Assembly: GCF_900115155.1 (NCBI RefSeq)
Contig: NZ_FOVM01000008.1
Coordinates: 121,019 to 185,018 of the forward strand
From: Mycetocola miduiensis
GTDB taxonomy: Bacteria; Actinomycetota; Actinomycetes; Actinomycetales; Microbacteriaceae
Length of the DNA: 64,000 nt
Direction: 5' to 3'
This document shows, piece by piece, positions 28,478 to 38,312 of this stretch; the first letter of the stretch is position 1, and the number at the start of each line of letters is the position of its first letter. Below the pieces are notes generated by a model. The model saw only the letters and a list, made by a program, of their open reading frames with translations, searched no databases and had not been told where the DNA came from. The translations under genes and the position numbers were made by a program.

Positions 28478-30067
28478 ATGGCAGGCCCCAGTCACGACAA
28501 GAGTCTTTATCGCGAACGCGATCTCGTCCCCATCAGCCGCGCGCTCATCTCGGTGAGCGACAAGACCGGGCTGATCGACCTCGCACGGGCGCTTGCCGGC
28601 GCCGGCGTCGAGATCGTCTCCACCGGCTCAACCGCCAAGGTCATCCGCGACGCTGGTTTCGACGTCGTCGACGTGGCCAGCGTCACCGGCTTCCCCGAAT
28701 CGCTCGACGGCCGGGTCAAGACGCTTCACCCGTCGGTCCACGCCGGTCTTCTCGCCGACCTGCGGCTGGCGTCGCACGAGCAGCAGCTCGACGACCTCGG
28801 CGTCGAGCCGTTCCAGCTCGTCGTCGTGAACCTGTACCCGTTCGTCGAAACCGTCGCGAGCGGTGCGGCGAACGACGACGTGGTCGAGCAGATCGACATC
28901 GGCGGCCCTGCAATGGTCCGCGCCGCGGCGAAGAACCACCCCAACGTCGCCATCGTCGTCTCCCCGGAGAGCTACGGAGACGTCATCGAGGCGGTGCAGT
29001 CCGGCGGAACCACGCTTGCCCAGCGTCGTGAGTTCGCCGCCCGCGCGTTCTCGCACACCGCCGCGTACGACACCGCCGTCGCCGGCTGGTTCACCGACAC
29101 GGCAGAAGGATTCGGTGCATCGCTCACCATCCAGGCCGAGCTCGCCCACGTGCTCCGTTACGGCGAGAACTCCCACCAGGAAGCCGCCCTGTACCTCCGC
29201 GCCGGTGGCCAGGGCATCGCACAGGCCACGCAGCTGAACGGCAAGGAGATGAGTTACAACAACTTCGTCGACGCCGACGCCGCCGTGCGCGCCGCATACG
29301 ATTTCACCCAGCCGGCCGTGGCGATCATCAAACACGCCAACCCGTGCGGCATCGCGGTCGCCGCGCCGAAGGCGCCGGACGCCATCGCCTCCGCGCACAG
29401 CCGCGCGCACGCATGCGACCCCGTTTCGGCATTCGGTGGAGTGATCGCCGCCAACCGCATGGTCACCCTGAAAATGGCGGAGACCGTCAAGGAGATCTTC
29501 ACCGAGGTGCTCGTCGCGCCCGGCTTCGACGACGACGCGCTCGACGTTCTGCGGACCAAGAAGAACCTGCGCATCCTCCAGCTCCCCGAGGGTTTCGTGC
29601 CCGAGCCGCTCGAAGCCAAGCAGGTTTCCGGTGGCATCCTCGTGCAGCAGGCCGACCGGTTCCCGCGCGAATCCGTCACCGCCACCTGGAGCCTGGCCTC
29701 CGGTGAACCGGCCGATCCTGAAACGCTCGCCGACCTCGCCTTCGCGTGGAAGGCGTGCCGCTCCGTGAAGTCCAACGCGATCCTGCTCGCCAGCCACGGG
29801 GCATCCGTCGGAGTCGGAATGGGACAGGTGAACCGGGTCGACTCCTGCCAGTTGGCCGTCACTCGCGCGGGCGACCGCGCGGCCGGTTCCGTCGCCGCGT
29901 CCGATGCCTTCTTCCCCTTCGCTGACGGGCTGCAGGTGCTACTCGACGCCGGTGTGCGCGCCGTCGTCCAGCCCGGCGGGTCTGTGCGTGACCCGGAGGT
30001 CATCGCCGCCGCCCAGGCAGCAGGGGTGACCATGTACTTCACCGGAGAACGTCACTTCTTCCACTGA
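28478..30067 (+). CDS. purH: Bifunctional AICAR formyltransferase / IMP cyclohydrolase
   Basis: Last two steps to IMP. The N-terminal MGS-like cyclohydrolase domain spans about residues 20-160 ([47 protein letters not shown]). The C-terminal transformylase has the catalytic Lys-His pair in [13 protein letters not shown] and ends [18 protein letters not shown]. Length 529 is standard. ATG 28478 has AAGGAG upstream inside the end of purN. Product IMP is the substrate of guaB, also in this window. Confidence 0.97.
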   Translation: MAGPSHDKSLYRERDLVPISRALISVSDKTGLIDLARALAGAGVEIVSTGSTAKVIRDAGFDVVDVASVTGFPESLDGRVKTLHPSVHAGLLADLRLASHEQQLDDLGVEPFQLVVVNLYPFVETVASGAANDDVVEQIDIGGPAMVRAAAKNHPNVAIVVSPESYGDVIEAVQSGGTTLAQRREFAARAFSHTAAYDTAVAGWFTDTAEGFGASLTIQAELAHVLRYGENSHQEAALYLRAGGQGIAQATQLNGKEMSYNNFVDADAAVRAAYDFTQPAVAIIKHANPCGIAVAAPKAPDAIASAHSRAHACDPVSAFGGVIAANRMVTLKMAETVKEIFTEVLVAPGFDDDALDVLRTKKNLRILQLPEGFVPEPLEAKQVSGGILVQQADRFPRESVTATWSLASGEPADPETLADLAFAWKACRSVKSNAILLASHGASVGVGMGQVNRVDSCQLAVTRAGDRAAGSVAASDAFFPFADGLQVLLDAGVRAVVQPGGSVRDPEVIAAAQAAGVTMYFTGERHFFH

Positions 30068-30148
30068 GTTCGCTCTCACCCAGCCGGGAAACTGCCGTCA
30101 GGATGCCCGGGGGAGCGACATGCGGAACGTGCGTCTTCCCCGGGCCGA

Positions 30149-30164
30149 TAGGCTCGAACCCATG
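30149..30164 (+). promoter_or_regulatory. -10 box for the dimethylargininase gene
   Basis: TAGGCT 30149-30154 lies seven bases before ATG 30162. There is no ribosome site. Confidence 0.5.
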
Positions 30165-31373
30165 ACGATTTCGTGGGGCCGTCGGCTCGCATCCTCCTTC
30201 CTGGCCGCTCTGACCGTCGCGGTCGTCACCCACGCGGCGAGCATGTTCATCTTCTTCGTCTCGCAGCAGTACCAGGTCGCGACGCTGACCCAGGTCAGTG
30301 GCTTCTACTTCTTCACCACCCTGTTCAGCGTCATCCTGCTCTTCGCCGTTGGCCTCGTTGGAGCCTTCGTTCGCTGGTACACGGCGCTCGTCGCGGGATT
30401 CCTGGTGGGCATCATCGCGTGCCTCGCCGGTAGCGGACTGACGACGATGCTCGGAGGCTTCGCCCTCGACGCAGCCACCATCGCCTACCTGTGGAGCACC
30501 TTCCTCAGCCTCAATGGCGTCTATGTCATTGTGCTTGCCGTCGTCACCGCGACAATCGGCCGCTCCATCTACCGCCGCGCTCTCGCATTCCGCAGCCCCA
30601 AGAACGCCACCGACCGCCTGATCGCACTGGTGCGGATGCCCGCCGGCAATCTCGCGGAGGGGCAGCTCACCCACGTCGAGCGCACGGAGGTCGACACCGA
30701 ACTCGCCGACAAGCAATGGGACGGGTACGTCGCCGCGCTCGAAGAGAACGGCTGGACCACCCGCGAAGTCGGGTTCGCCGACACGATGGCCGATTCCGTC
30801 TTCGTCGAGGACACCCTCGTACTGCTCGGTGAAACCGCGATCGTCACCCGTGCGGGGACCGAGAGCCGCCGGGCCGAAACCGAAGCCGCCGAAGAGACGG
30901 CTCGCGACCTCGGCCTGCGCATCGAACGGATCATGAGCCCCGGCACCCTCGAGGGTGGCGACGTGCTCAAGGTCGGCTCAACCGTGTATGTCGGGCGTTC
31001 CAGCCGGACCAATGCCGACGGCATCCGTCAGCTCCGCGCGATCGCCGCGCCGCTCGGATATTCGGTCATCGCCGTCCCGGTGACGCGCGCCCTGCACCTG
31101 AAAACCACAATGACCGCCCTGCCTGATGGCACGATCCTCGGCCACCCGGACCTCGTCGACGATCCATCCTTCTTCCCGCACTACCTCGCCGTCCCCGAGC
31201 GGGAGGGCGTCGCCGTCGTCGTCCTTTCCGAGAACACCGTGCTGATGTCTCAGTCTGCACCGGCGACCGCCGCGCTCCTCGAGGACCGCGGCTACACCGT
31301 CGTCTCCGTCGACATCAGCGAGTTCGAGAAGCTCGAAGGATGCGTCACCTGCCTGTCCGTGCGGGTGCGCTGA
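30162..31373 (+). CDS. Membrane-anchored dimethylarginine dimethylaminohydrolase-like protein
   Basis: Two-part protein of 403 residues. Residues 1-145 contain about four transmembrane helices (LASSFLAALTVAVVTHAASMFIFF, FYFFTTLFSVILLFAVGLVGAF and two more). The rest is a DDAH-type amidinotransferase-fold domain with DSVFVEDTLVL, GTESRRAETE, SRTNADGIRQLRAIA, catalytic His312 in LHLKTT and catalytic Cys397 in GCVTCLSVR. DDAH hydrolyses methylarginines to citrulline and a methylamine. Stand-alone DDAH is about 255 residues, so the membrane part is extra. Start ATG 30162 is chosen for the -10 box seven bases upstream. Substrate not certain. Confidence 0.85.
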   Translation: MTISWGRRLASSFLAALTVAVVTHAASMFIFFVSQQYQVATLTQVSGFYFFTTLFSVILLFAVGLVGAFVRWYTALVAGFLVGIIACLAGSGLTTMLGGFALDAATIAYLWSTFLSLNGVYVIVLAVVTATIGRSIYRRALAFRSPKNATDRLIALVRMPAGNLAEGQLTHVERTEVDTELADKQWDGYVAALEENGWTTREVGFADTMADSVFVEDTLVLLGETAIVTRAGTESRRAETEAAEETARDLGLRIERIMSPGTLEGGDVLKVGSTVYVGRSSRTNADGIRQLRAIAAPLGYSVIAVPVTRALHLKTTMTALPDGTILGHPDLVDDPSFFPHYLAVPEREGVAVVVLSENTVLMSQSAPATAALLEDRGYTVVSVDISEFEKLEGCVTCLSVRVR

Positions 31374-31377
31374 CTCC

Positions 31378-31390
31378 GGCCGAATCGGCC
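31378..31390. terminator. Short GC hairpin after the dimethylargininase gene
   Basis: GGCCGA-A-TCGGCC immediately behind the stop codon, followed by CGAGAAAGTT. The loop is one base, so it is a weak candidate. Confidence 0.3.
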
Positions 31391-31401
31391 CGAGAAAGTT
31401 C

Positions 31402-31500
31402 TTGCCTGATTCGCAAGGCTGGGCATAAGCTGAAAGGCTGTCGCCGCCCGGGCTCGTCGAAAGGCTCGGACGACGACGATTCAGGTTGAGGAGCACTGTC
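31402..31500 (+). promoter_or_regulatory. Candidate promoter and start of the ABC exporter leader
   Basis: TTGCCT (31402-31407), 18 bases, TAAGCT (31426-31431) form a plausible -35/-10 pair. Transcription would start near 31438, giving a leader of about 330 nt before the ABC transporter genes. Confidence 0.4.
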
Positions 31501-31602
31501 ATGACGTACATCACGAACGCGCCGACACATGGGGCGACCGCTCACCGCGTCGCCGTCCGTTGCGCCTCCGCCGAGCGCCGACCGGCCACCCCCGGGTCAT
31601 AA
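31501..31602 (+). CDS. Possible 33-residue leader peptide ahead of the ABC exporter
   Basis: An ATG with GAGGAG eight bases upstream opens a frame of 33 codons (MTYITNAPTHGATAHRVAV, then an Arg/Ala/Pro-rich end PATPGS) closing at TAA 31600-31602. It is not homologous to anything I recognise. Its ribosome site is better than that of the exporter gene downstream. Behind it come palindromic segments, for example CTGGATT...AATCCAG near 31650-31676 and CTGCGC...GCGCAG near 31729-31748, and then the exporter. The context resembles leader-peptide attenuation, but this is inference; it may also be chance. Confidence 0.35.
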   Translation: MTYITNAPTHGATAHRVAVRCASAERRPATPGS

Positions 31603-31766
31603 CACCGGAGTCATAACCCCCGCTCGCCTGCGCCTCGGCGTGAGCTCGAACTGGATTGCGGTCGCCACGAAATCCAGTCGCTGTGTGGCGTCGTGTGACG
31701 CAACCTCATTTTTCGCGAAATGTACTGCGCTGCCTCCGGGCTGCGCAGAGAAGAGAAGTCTTTGAA

Positions 31767-33647
31767 ATGTCTCGTCCACACGACGGTCAGAAGTCCCATA
31801 AATCCGAGTTGTCGACGGCCGCCGCAATAGCGCGGATCCTGCCGTACGCGCGCAACGCGATGCCGCGCATCCTCCTCGGGATGGGTGCAGCCCTCGGCGC
31901 CGGACTCGTCGCCCTCTGCATCCCCCTCGTGCTCGAAGCGCTCGTCGACGGCCCGCTCTCCACCGGGGACACCTCCCAGATCTGGTGGGCGGTTCTCGCC
32001 GTGCTCGGACTCGGTGTGCTTGAGGCGGCAATGATCGCGCTTCGCCGGTGGTTCGTGCTCAAGCCAGGAACCTACGTGGAAGCGGGGATGCGCAACGCGC
32101 TCTACGCCCGCTTGCAGGACCTGCCTGTCTCGTTCCACGACCGCTGGCAGTCCGGGCAACTGCTGTCCCGTGCCGTCAGCGACCTCAACCTGATCCGGCG
32201 CTGGCTGTCGTTCGGGCTCGTCCTTCTCGTGGTCAACACCATCACCGTCATGATCGGCGCCGTGGTGCTGTTCTACTGGCACTGGCTGCTCGGCACGATC
32301 TTCCTGGCCCTCGCCGTGCCGATCTGGATCTACGGATACGTCTTCGAGAAGAAGTACTCGATCATCGCGAGGCGCAGCCAGGACCAGGCAGGAGACCTGG
32401 CGACCGCTGTCGAGGAGTCCGTGCACGGCATCCGCGTGCTGAAGGCATTCGGTCGCGGAAAATATGCCCTGCGGAACTTCGAGTCGCAGGCGGAGAACCT
32501 GCGAGGCACCGAGATCGAGAAGGCGAAAGCCATCGCCGGGATCTGGCTGTGGCTTATCCTGCTGCCGGATGTCGCCTTCGCACTGTGCCTGCTGACCGGT
32601 GTCTGGCTCGCATCGAGCGGTGAGATCACCGTCGGGCAGCTTTTCGCGTTCTTCGCGACGGCGACGGTGCTGAGGTTCCCGATCGAGTCGATCGGATTCC
32701 TGCTGGCGATGACCTTCGACACGCGTACCGCGACCGACCGCTTCTTCGAGGTGCTCGACACGCCCAACACGATCACCGACCCTGAGCATCCGAAAACGAT
32801 TGAACACGTTCGCGGCCGCTTGAGCTTCGAGGACACTCACTTCCGGTACCAGGATTCCCCCGAGAACGTCGATGACCTGCTCAACGGTGTGACCCTCACC
32901 GTTGAACCGGGGGAGACCATGGCGCTCGTCGGTCTGACCGGGTCGGGCAAGTCGACGCTCACCGCGCTCACCACCCGGCTGTATGACGTCACCGGCGGGG
33001 CCGTCAAACTGGACGGCGTCGATGTCCGCGACCTCAGCCGGGAAGAGCTGCGCACCCACATCGCCATGGCCTTCGAGGACGCCACGCTGTTCTCGGCATC
33101 CGTTCGCGACAACATCCTGCTCGGCCGGGGCGACCTCGACCCGCACGGCGCCGAAGCGCAGGCGGTCCTCGACGAGGCGCTCGAGATCGCGCAGGCAGGC
33201 TTCGTTCGGGACCTCCCTGACGGTTTGGAGACAAAAGTCGGCGAGGAAGGCCTCAGTCTCTCCGGCGGCCAGCGCCAGCGTCTCGCCCTCGCCCGTGCCG
33301 TCGCCGCCAAGCCCGCTGTGCTCGTGCTCGACGACCCGCTTTCGGCACTCGACGTCGACACCGAAGCGCTCGTCGAGGCCGCGTTGCGTCGCATCCTGGC
33401 ATCGACGACGGCCCTCATCGTCGCGCACCGCCCATCGACGGTGACGCTCGCCGACCGTGTCGCGCTGCTCGAGGACGGAAAAGTCACCGCCGTCGGGAAG
33501 CACAGCGAGCTTCTCGCGTCGAGCGAGCATTACAAGTTCGTGATTTCGAGCCTCGAGGACGAAGAGAAGCGCGAAGCCGCCGAAAAGATCGACAAGACCC
33601 TGGACGAATCACGTTTCGATTCCGAGACCGTGGAGGCCGGAGCATGA
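31767..33647 (+). CDS. ABC exporter half-transporter with degenerate ATPase site
   Basis: Fused membrane/ATPase subunit of 626 residues. A type IV exporter membrane domain with six helices occupies about residues 20-330; the ATPase domain has Walker [10 protein letters not shown] near 389 and signature [15 protein letters not shown]. The residue after Walker B is Asp, not the catalytic Glu ([11 protein letters not shown]), and the Q-loop Gln is replaced ([10 protein letters not shown]). The consensus site is therefore impaired, as in one half of heterodimeric exporters such as TM287/288 or BmrCD. ATG 31767 follows GAGAAGAGAAG. The partner overlaps by ATGA. Drug or lipid export is likely; substrate unknown. 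Confidence 0.9.
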   Translation: MSRPHDGQKSHKSELSTAAAIARILPYARNAMPRILLGMGAALGAGLVALCIPLVLEALVDGPLSTGDTSQIWWAVLAVLGLGVLEAAMIALRRWFVLKPGTYVEAGMRNALYARLQDLPVSFHDRWQSGQLLSRAVSDLNLIRRWLSFGLVLLVVNTITVMIGAVVLFYWHWLLGTIFLALAVPIWIYGYVFEKKYSIIARRSQDQAGDLATAVEESVHGIRVLKAFGRGKYALRNFESQAENLRGTEIEKAKAIAGIWLWLILLPDVAFALCLLTGVWLASSGEITVGQLFAFFATATVLRFPIESIGFLLAMTFDTRTATDRFFEVLDTPNTITDPEHPKTIEHVRGRLSFEDTHFRYQDSPENVDDLLNGVTLTVEPGETMALVGLTGSGKSTLTALTTRLYDVTGGAVKLDGVDVRDLSREELRTHIAMAFEDATLFSASVRDNILLGRGDLDPHGAEAQAVLDEALEIAQAGFVRDLPDGLETKVGEEGLSLSGGQRQRLALARAVAAKPAVLVLDDPLSALDVDTEALVEAALRRILASTTALIVAHRPSTVTLADRVALLEDGKVTAVGKHSELLASSEHYKFVISSLEDEEKREAAEKIDKTLDESRFDSETVEAGA

Positions 33648-35461
33648 CGACCATCGGAGTGTTGGGTGTCGAAGGCGAAGAGCGCGACGACTTCACCAAA
33701 CAGGAGAGCGCCCAGATCCGCGCCCGCTCGCTCCGGCTGCTCGGGTCGCTACTGAGGCCGCTGCGCACGCGTGTCGTCCTGACGATGATCGTCGTCGTCG
33801 TGTCGACCGCAGCCCAGGTTGCCGGGCCCGCCCTCATCGCCTTCGGTATCGACCGCGGTCTGCCGGCGGTGCTCGAGCGGAACGACTGGATGCCCGCCTT
33901 CTTCATCGTCGGCGTGTACCTGGTCACCGGCCTCGCCGGTGCGCTGCTGATCGCCTGGTACATGGTGCTCAGCGCACGGATCAGCCAGGCGATCCTCATC
34001 GACCTGCGCAAACGGGTGTTCCTGCACACGCAGAAGCTGAGCCTCGAGTTCCACGAGAGTTATACCTCCGGCCGGATCATTTCGCGCCAGACCAGCGACC
34101 TCGACGCCATCAAGGAGTTGCTCGACTCGGGCATCAACCAGCTGGTGTCCGGGTTCCTCTACATGCTGTTCACCGGCATCGCGCTGTTCCTGATGGACGG
34201 AATAAGCGGCCTCGTCCTGCTCGGAGCGCTCGTTCCGTTGTTCGTGCTGACCCGGTGGTTCCAACAGCGGTCGCAGGCGCTGTTCCGGCAGTCCCGCGTC
34301 GCATCCGCCCGCGTCATCGTGCAGTTCGTCGAGACGATGACCGGCATCCGTGCGGTGAAGGCGTTCCGTAAGGAGAAGCGTAACGAGAAAGAGTTCGGTG
34401 GGGTCGTCGAGGAGTACCGCGACGTCAACGCGCGCGTCATCCAGCTGTTCGGCGTGTTCGACCCGGGTCTGATCCTGATCGGCAACGTCGCCGTTGCGGT
34501 CGTGCTCCTCGTCGGTGCCTTCCGCGTCGTCGACGGGTCGCTGGCGATCGGCGCCCTTCTCGCTGTCGTGCTGTACACCCGTCGGTTCTTCGATCCGATG
34601 GAGGAGATGGCGATGTTCTACAACTCCTACCAGTCCGCCGCCGCGGCGCTCGAAAAAATCTCCGGGGTGCTCGAAGAGAAACCGACGGTGCCTGATCCGG
34701 TCTCGCCGGTGGACCTGTGGAGTGCGCGCGGGCACGTCCAGTTCGACGACGTCACCTTTGCATACAAAGGCGACACGGTCGTGCTTCCGCACTTCAGCCT
34801 GGACCTGCCTGTCGGCCAGACCGTCGCGCTCGTCGGTTCCACCGGAGCGGGAAAGTCGACGCTGGCGAAGCTGATGTCACGATTCTACGACCCGACGGAA
34901 GGCACAGTGAGTCTCGACGGTGTCGACCTCCGCCAGTTGCACCCGAAGGACCTCCGCCGTGCCATCGTCATGGTCACGCAGGAGGCGTACCTGTTCTCCG
35001 GGTCGGTTGCAGACAACATCGCGCTCGGGAAACCGGATGCCACAGCGGACGAGATCAGGGCGGCCGCGAAGGCGGTCGGCGCCGACGAGTTCATCCGCGC
35101 CCTCCCGAACGGGTACGCCACGGACGTGAACAAGCGCGGCGGTCGGGTGTCGGCGGGTCAGCGCCAGCTGATCTCCTTCGCCCGTGCGTTCCTCGCCGAC
35201 CCGGCCGTACTCATCCTCGATGAGGCGACCGCGTCACTCGACATCCCCAGCGAGCGGCTGGTTCAGGAAGCGCTGCAGACGCTTCTCGCCGACCGCACCG
35301 CCGTGATCATCGCGCACCGGTTGTCGACGGTGGCGATCGCCGACCGGGTGCTGGTGATGGAGCACGGCAAAATCGTTGAGGACGGGACTCCGCGCGACCT
35401 CATCGCCGGCACCGGGCGCTTCGCACAGTTGCACGCAGCCTGGCGGGACTCGCTGGTCTAG
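33644..35461 (+). CDS. ABC exporter half-transporter, catalytic partner
   Basis: Second half of the heterodimer, 605 residues. Six-helix membrane domain at about residues 40-340 ([25 protein letters not shown] first), Walker [10 protein letters not shown] near 398, intact Q-loop (MVTQEAYLF), Walker B with catalytic Glu ([11 protein letters not shown]) and His switch (IIAHRLSTV). The signature is slightly altered ([15 protein letters not shown]), so the two composite sites of the heterodimer are unequal. Its ATG overlaps the stop of the first half, ensuring equal synthesis. A palindrome follows the stop. Confidence 0.92.
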   Translation: MTTIGVLGVEGEERDDFTKQESAQIRARSLRLLGSLLRPLRTRVVLTMIVVVVSTAAQVAGPALIAFGIDRGLPAVLERNDWMPAFFIVGVYLVTGLAGALLIAWYMVLSARISQAILIDLRKRVFLHTQKLSLEFHESYTSGRIISRQTSDLDAIKELLDSGINQLVSGFLYMLFTGIALFLMDGISGLVLLGALVPLFVLTRWFQQRSQALFRQSRVASARVIVQFVETMTGIRAVKAFRKEKRNEKEFGGVVEEYRDVNARVIQLFGVFDPGLILIGNVAVAVVLLVGAFRVVDGSLAIGALLAVVLYTRRFFDPMEEMAMFYNSYQSAAAALEKISGVLEEKPTVPDPVSPVDLWSARGHVQFDDVTFAYKGDTVVLPHFSLDLPVGQTVALVGSTGAGKSTLAKLMSRFYDPTEGTVSLDGVDLRQLHPKDLRRAIVMVTQEAYLFSGSVADNIALGKPDATADEIRAAAKAVGADEFIRALPNGYATDVNKRGGRVSAGQRQLISFARAFLADPAVLILDEATASLDIPSERLVQEALQTLLADRTAVIIAHRLSTVAIADRVLVMEHGKIVEDGTPRDLIAGTGRFAQLHAAWRDSLV

Positions 35462-35471
35462 CCGGACCCGA

Positions 35472-35510
35472 GCGGGTGTTTCGGCAACGGGGGGGTGTTT
35501 TTTCACCCGC
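35472..35510 (+). terminator. Candidate terminator behind the ABC exporter
   Basis: GCGGGTG (35472-35478) pairs with CACCCGC (35504-35510) around a G- and T-rich loop. ACCCGCGCGA occurs again 15 bases later. It separates the exporter from the convergent alkyltransferase-like gene. Confidence 0.45.
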
Positions 35511-35556
35511 GCGAAGCTGTTTTACCCGCGCGAGCCGAGCAGTGGGGCGAACGTCG

Positions 35557-35895
35557 TCACACGAAGGCGGATGCCGCCAGTCGGTAGCCGCCGTCAGCCC
35601 GGGGAGCCATCGGGGTCGCCTCGGCGAGGTAGTGCTCGAGGGCTTCGACTTCGTGGCAGGAGGGAGGAAGCCCTTCCGCGCGGACGACGCGCCACCAGGG
35701 CACCTCGTTGCCGTGATGCGCCATCACCCGGCCGACGCCGCGGGCCGAACGCGAGCCGATCGTCGCGGCGACCTGCCCGTAGCTCATGACCCGACCGGGC
35801 GGGATCGCTGCGACGACGTCGAGCACACCGTCGACGAAGTCGTCCGGCGCCAGCCGACCGGGGTCAGAGCTTACGGACGGCGATGGTTTCGCCAT
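35557..35895 (-). CDS. Alkyltransferase-like (ATL) DNA repair protein
   Basis: A 112-residue relative of O6-alkylguanine-DNA alkyltransferase containing only the DNA-binding domain: VLDVVAAIPPGRVMSYGQVAATIG (helix-turn-helix region), SARGVGRVMAHHGNEVPWWRVVRA. The methyl-acceptor cysteine of the PCHRV motif is Trp here (PWWRV), so it cannot remove alkyl groups. ATL proteins instead bind O6-alkylguanine and hand it to nucleotide excision repair. ATG 35895 overlaps the end of the acetyltransferase gene by 32 bases and no better start exists, so the pair is one operon. Confidence 0.85.
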   Translation of the reverse strand: MAKPSPSVSSDPGRLAPDDFVDGVLDVVAAIPPGRVMSYGQVAATIGSRSARGVGRVMAHHGNEVPWWRVVRAEGLPPSCHEVEALEHYLAEATPMAPRADGGYRLAASAFV

Positions 35896-36313
35896 ACTGC
35901 GTCTCGCCGACAGGCTCGAAGCCGACGTGGAGGAAGAACTGCTCAGGCCCGGACTCGCCCGGTTCGAAAATAACGTTGACATGGTCGAAACCACGCTTTG
36001 CGGCTTCTTCGCTGAGCGCCTTGACGGCGTAGGTGCCGACACCGCGACCCTGGTCGTCGGCGTCAACGTTGATCCGCCACAGGATGCTGGCGAATTCGTC
36101 GTCGGAGTCCGGGTCGAAATTGGCCTGCACGAACCCGACGACTTCGTCGCCGTCGAGGACAACCCGCTGCCACGTGGTGGCAGGGTTCACGACAGCTGCC
36201 GCGACCGAATACGACACGGGGGCCACGAATTGCTCCTGGCCGGGCTTGAGCGTCAATGCGTTGACCGCGACGATCGTTGAGGCGGACAGTTCTTCAAGTC
36301 TGAGCTCAGGCAT
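35864..36313 (-). CDS. GNAT family N-acetyltransferase
   Basis: A 149-residue acetyl-CoA-dependent transferase. The GNAT core is present: beta-4 with [24 protein letters not shown], in which the acetyl-CoA pyrophosphate loop is QGRGVG, and the late strand [12 protein letters not shown]. Substrate unknown. The start ATG 36313 is supported by TAGCCT exactly six bases upstream and the absence of a ribosome site, implying a leaderless message. It precedes and overlaps the ATL repair gene. Confidence 0.88.
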   Translation of the reverse strand: MPELRLEELSASTIVAVNALTLKPGQEQFVAPVSYSVAAAVVNPATTWQRVVLDGDEVVGFVQANFDPDSDDEFASILWRINVDADDQGRGVGTYAVKALSEEAAKRGFDHVNVIFEPGESGPEQFFLHVGFEPVGETQYGETIAVRKL

Positions 36314-36325
36314 GGTGCAAGGCTA
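36314..36325 (-). promoter_or_regulatory. -10 box for leaderless acetyltransferase transcript
   Basis: Minus-strand TAGCCT (36325-36320), then six bases, then ATG 36313. Confidence 0.6.
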
Positions 36326-36423
36326 TCCGGAACCGAGCCCGGACCGGTAGCAAGATCACCGCGGCCGACATATATTTCGCGGAGTGTTCATCCTGGGAGC
36401 GGCAGGCGGGATGTCGCCGAATC

Positions 36424-36437
36424 TCTCGATATCAAGA
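36424..36437. promoter_or_regulatory. Candidate MarR-type operator in the icd promoter
   Basis: TCTCGATATCAAGA is a 14-bp palindrome with one mismatched pair around GATATC, of the shape bound by MarR-family dimers. It overlaps the expected -35 of a -10 box TAAGCT at 36455-36460. The regulator is not known. Confidence 0.4.
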
Positions 36438-36501
36438 TAGTTGCGTCGCTCCGGTAAGCTTGACCGCGGCCCGTACGGCCCCACAAACGAGGAGCTTTCT
36501 T

Positions 36502-37716
36502 TTGTCAAAAATTAAGGTTGAAGGCACGGTCGTCGAACTCGACGGCGATGAGATGACCCGCATCATCTGGCAGTCCATCAAGGACACCCTGATTCACCCG
36601 TACCTCGACGTGAATCTCGAGTACTACGACCTCGGCATCGAGAAGCGTGACGAGACGAACGACCAGATCACCATCGACGCCGCGCACGCCATCCAGAAGC
36701 ACGGCGTGGGCGTCAAGTGCGCGACGATCACCCCGGACGAGGCGCGGGTCGAGGAATTCGGCCTCAAGAAGATGTGGAAGAGCCCGAACGGCACCATCCG
36801 CAACATCCTCGGCGGTGTCATCTTCCGTGAGCCGATCATCATCTCGAACATCCCGCGCCTTGTGCCCGGCTGGAACAAGCCGATCATCATCGGCCGTCAC
36901 GCGTTCGGCGACCAGTACCGTGCCACCGACTTCCTGTTCAAGGGCAAGGGCACGCTCACGGTCGAATTCACGCCTGAGGACGGCTCTGAACCCCAGAAGT
37001 TCGAGGTCTACTCGGCGCCCGGCGACGGAATCGCCCAGGTTCAGTACAACCTCGACGCGTCCATCCGCGACTTCGCGCGGGCCAGCCTGAACTACGGTCT
37101 CACCCGCAACTACCCGGTGTACCTCTCCACGAAGAACACGATCCTCAAGGCATACGACGGCCGGTTCAAGGACATCTTCCAGGAGATCTTCGACGCTGAG
37201 TTCAAGGAGCAGTTCGACGCTGCCGGGCTCACCTACGAGCACCGCCTCATCGACGACATGGTGGCATCCGCCATGAAGTGGGAGGGCGGTTACGTCTGGG
37301 CCTGCAAGAACTACGACGGTGACGTGCAGTCGGACACCGTCGCGCAGGGCTTCGGCTCGCTCGGCCTCATGACGAGCGTTTTGGCCACCCCGGACGGCAA
37401 GATCGTCGAGGCTGAGGCAGCGCATGGCACGGTGACCCGTCACTACCGCCAGCACCAGCAGGGCAAGCCGACGTCGACCAACCCGATCGCGTCGATCTTC
37501 GCGTGGACCCGTGGGCTTCAGCACCGCGGCAAACTCGACAACAACGATGCCCTGATCGAGTTCGCGTCGACGCTCGAGGATGTCGTCATCAAGACCGTCG
37601 AGTCCGGCAAGATGACGAAGGACCTCGCTCTCCTGGTCGGCCCTGAGCAGCCGTACCAGACCACCGAGGAGTTCCTCGCTGAGATCACGGCGAACCTCAA
37701 ATCCCGCCTGGGTTAA
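36502..37716 (+). CDS. icd: Isocitrate dehydrogenase (NADP+), homodimeric type
   Basis: Oxidative decarboxylation of isocitrate to 2-oxoglutarate. The 404-residue protein belongs to the eukaryote-like dimeric group: [21 protein letters not shown], the substrate loop [33 protein letters not shown], Lys/Tyr catalytic region, and the NADP motif [17 protein letters not shown]. Start is TTG 36502 with GAGGAG nine bases upstream, matching the family N-terminus (SKIKVEG); upstream codons are not conserved. The gene stands alone and is followed by a strong terminator. Confidence 0.95.
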   Translation: MSKIKVEGTVVELDGDEMTRIIWQSIKDTLIHPYLDVNLEYYDLGIEKRDETNDQITIDAAHAIQKHGVGVKCATITPDEARVEEFGLKKMWKSPNGTIRNILGGVIFREPIIISNIPRLVPGWNKPIIIGRHAFGDQYRATDFLFKGKGTLTVEFTPEDGSEPQKFEVYSAPGDGIAQVQYNLDASIRDFARASLNYGLTRNYPVYLSTKNTILKAYDGRFKDIFQEIFDAEFKEQFDAAGLTYEHRLIDDMVASAMKWEGGYVWACKNYDGDVQSDTVAQGFGSLGLMTSVLATPDGKIVEAEAAHGTVTRHYRQHQQGKPTSTNPIASIFAWTRGLQHRGKLDNNDALIEFASTLEDVVIKTVESGKMTKDLALLVGPEQPYQTTEEFLAEITANLKSRLG

Positions 37717-37730
37717 ACCCCGCAACAATG

Positions 37731-37760
37731 AATGCCCCCGATCGCGAGATCGGGGGCATT
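37731..37760. terminator. Bidirectional terminator between icd and the lipoprotein gene
   Basis: AATGCCCCCGATC-GCGA-GATCGGGGGCATT: perfect 13-bp stem with a GNRA loop, 15 bases after icd and 18 bases from the convergent lipoprotein stop. Confidence 0.85.
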
Positions 37761-37777
37761 CGTTGGTTAAGCGGCGG

Positions 37778-38197
37778 TCAGGCGGCGCAGGCGGTCTGGA
37801 TGTCGGCGAACGTCGTCTGGATGCCTTCGAGTGCGTCGGTCAGCGCCTCGGAGTCCACATTCGTGGGATCGTCGGCGGCAGTGCGCATCTCGGCGGCGAA
37901 GGCGCCGAGCGCTTTCTCAGCTGCGTCGGTCGTCTTCTTCACGTCGGCGTTGCTGATCTTGTCGTTCGCGCCGGAGAACGAGGCCGCCAGGTCGTCGACG
38001 GCGTCGGCGCCCGCGGTCGGGTCGCTTCCGAACGAGGCGACGCTCTCGCTGAGGTCCTCCTGGGCTTTCTCCATGGTGGTCTGCACGATCGAGCATGCTT
38101 CAGCCGCGGACTGGCCTCCTGCGCAGCCGGTGAGCAACAGTCCCGCGACGGTGGTGATGCCGAGAACGGATGCTCGGGCAAGACGGGTACTGGGCAC
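37778..38197 (-). CDS. Small secreted lipoprotein
   Basis: A 139-residue exported lipoprotein. The signal peptide has Arg in the n-region (MPSTRLARASVLG), a hydrophobic core and the lipobox LTGC with the acylated cysteine at residue 25. The mature part is alpha-helical and acidic, rich in Ala, Asp and Ser (CSIVQTTMEKAQEDLSESVA...KKTTDAAEKALGAFAAEM), possibly a helical bundle. No domain recognised. GTG 38197 start with AGAGGACG upstream. It is convergent with icd and divergent from nagB. Confidence 0.82.
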   Translation of the reverse strand: MPSTRLARASVLGITTVAGLLLTGCAGGQSAAEACSIVQTTMEKAQEDLSESVASFGSDPTAGADAVDDLAASFSGANDKISNADVKKTTDAAEKALGAFAAEMRTAADDPTNVDSEALTDALEGIQTTFADIQTACAA

Positions 38198-38312
38198 AAA
38201 ACGTCCTCTGCTCGGTGGGGTGGGAATGCGAGAAGAGTACCAGTAGCAGGCTCGAGAAAACCGGGTGAAAGGTTCTGCCAGACTGGGAGGACTTCAGGGA
38301 AAGCAGGCGTGG

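Noticed and set aside
31611..33530. A 639-codon open frame opposite the first ABC exporter gene
   Set aside because: Same reason: third-position GC keeps the antisense frame open, while the plus strand encodes an intact ABC exporter.
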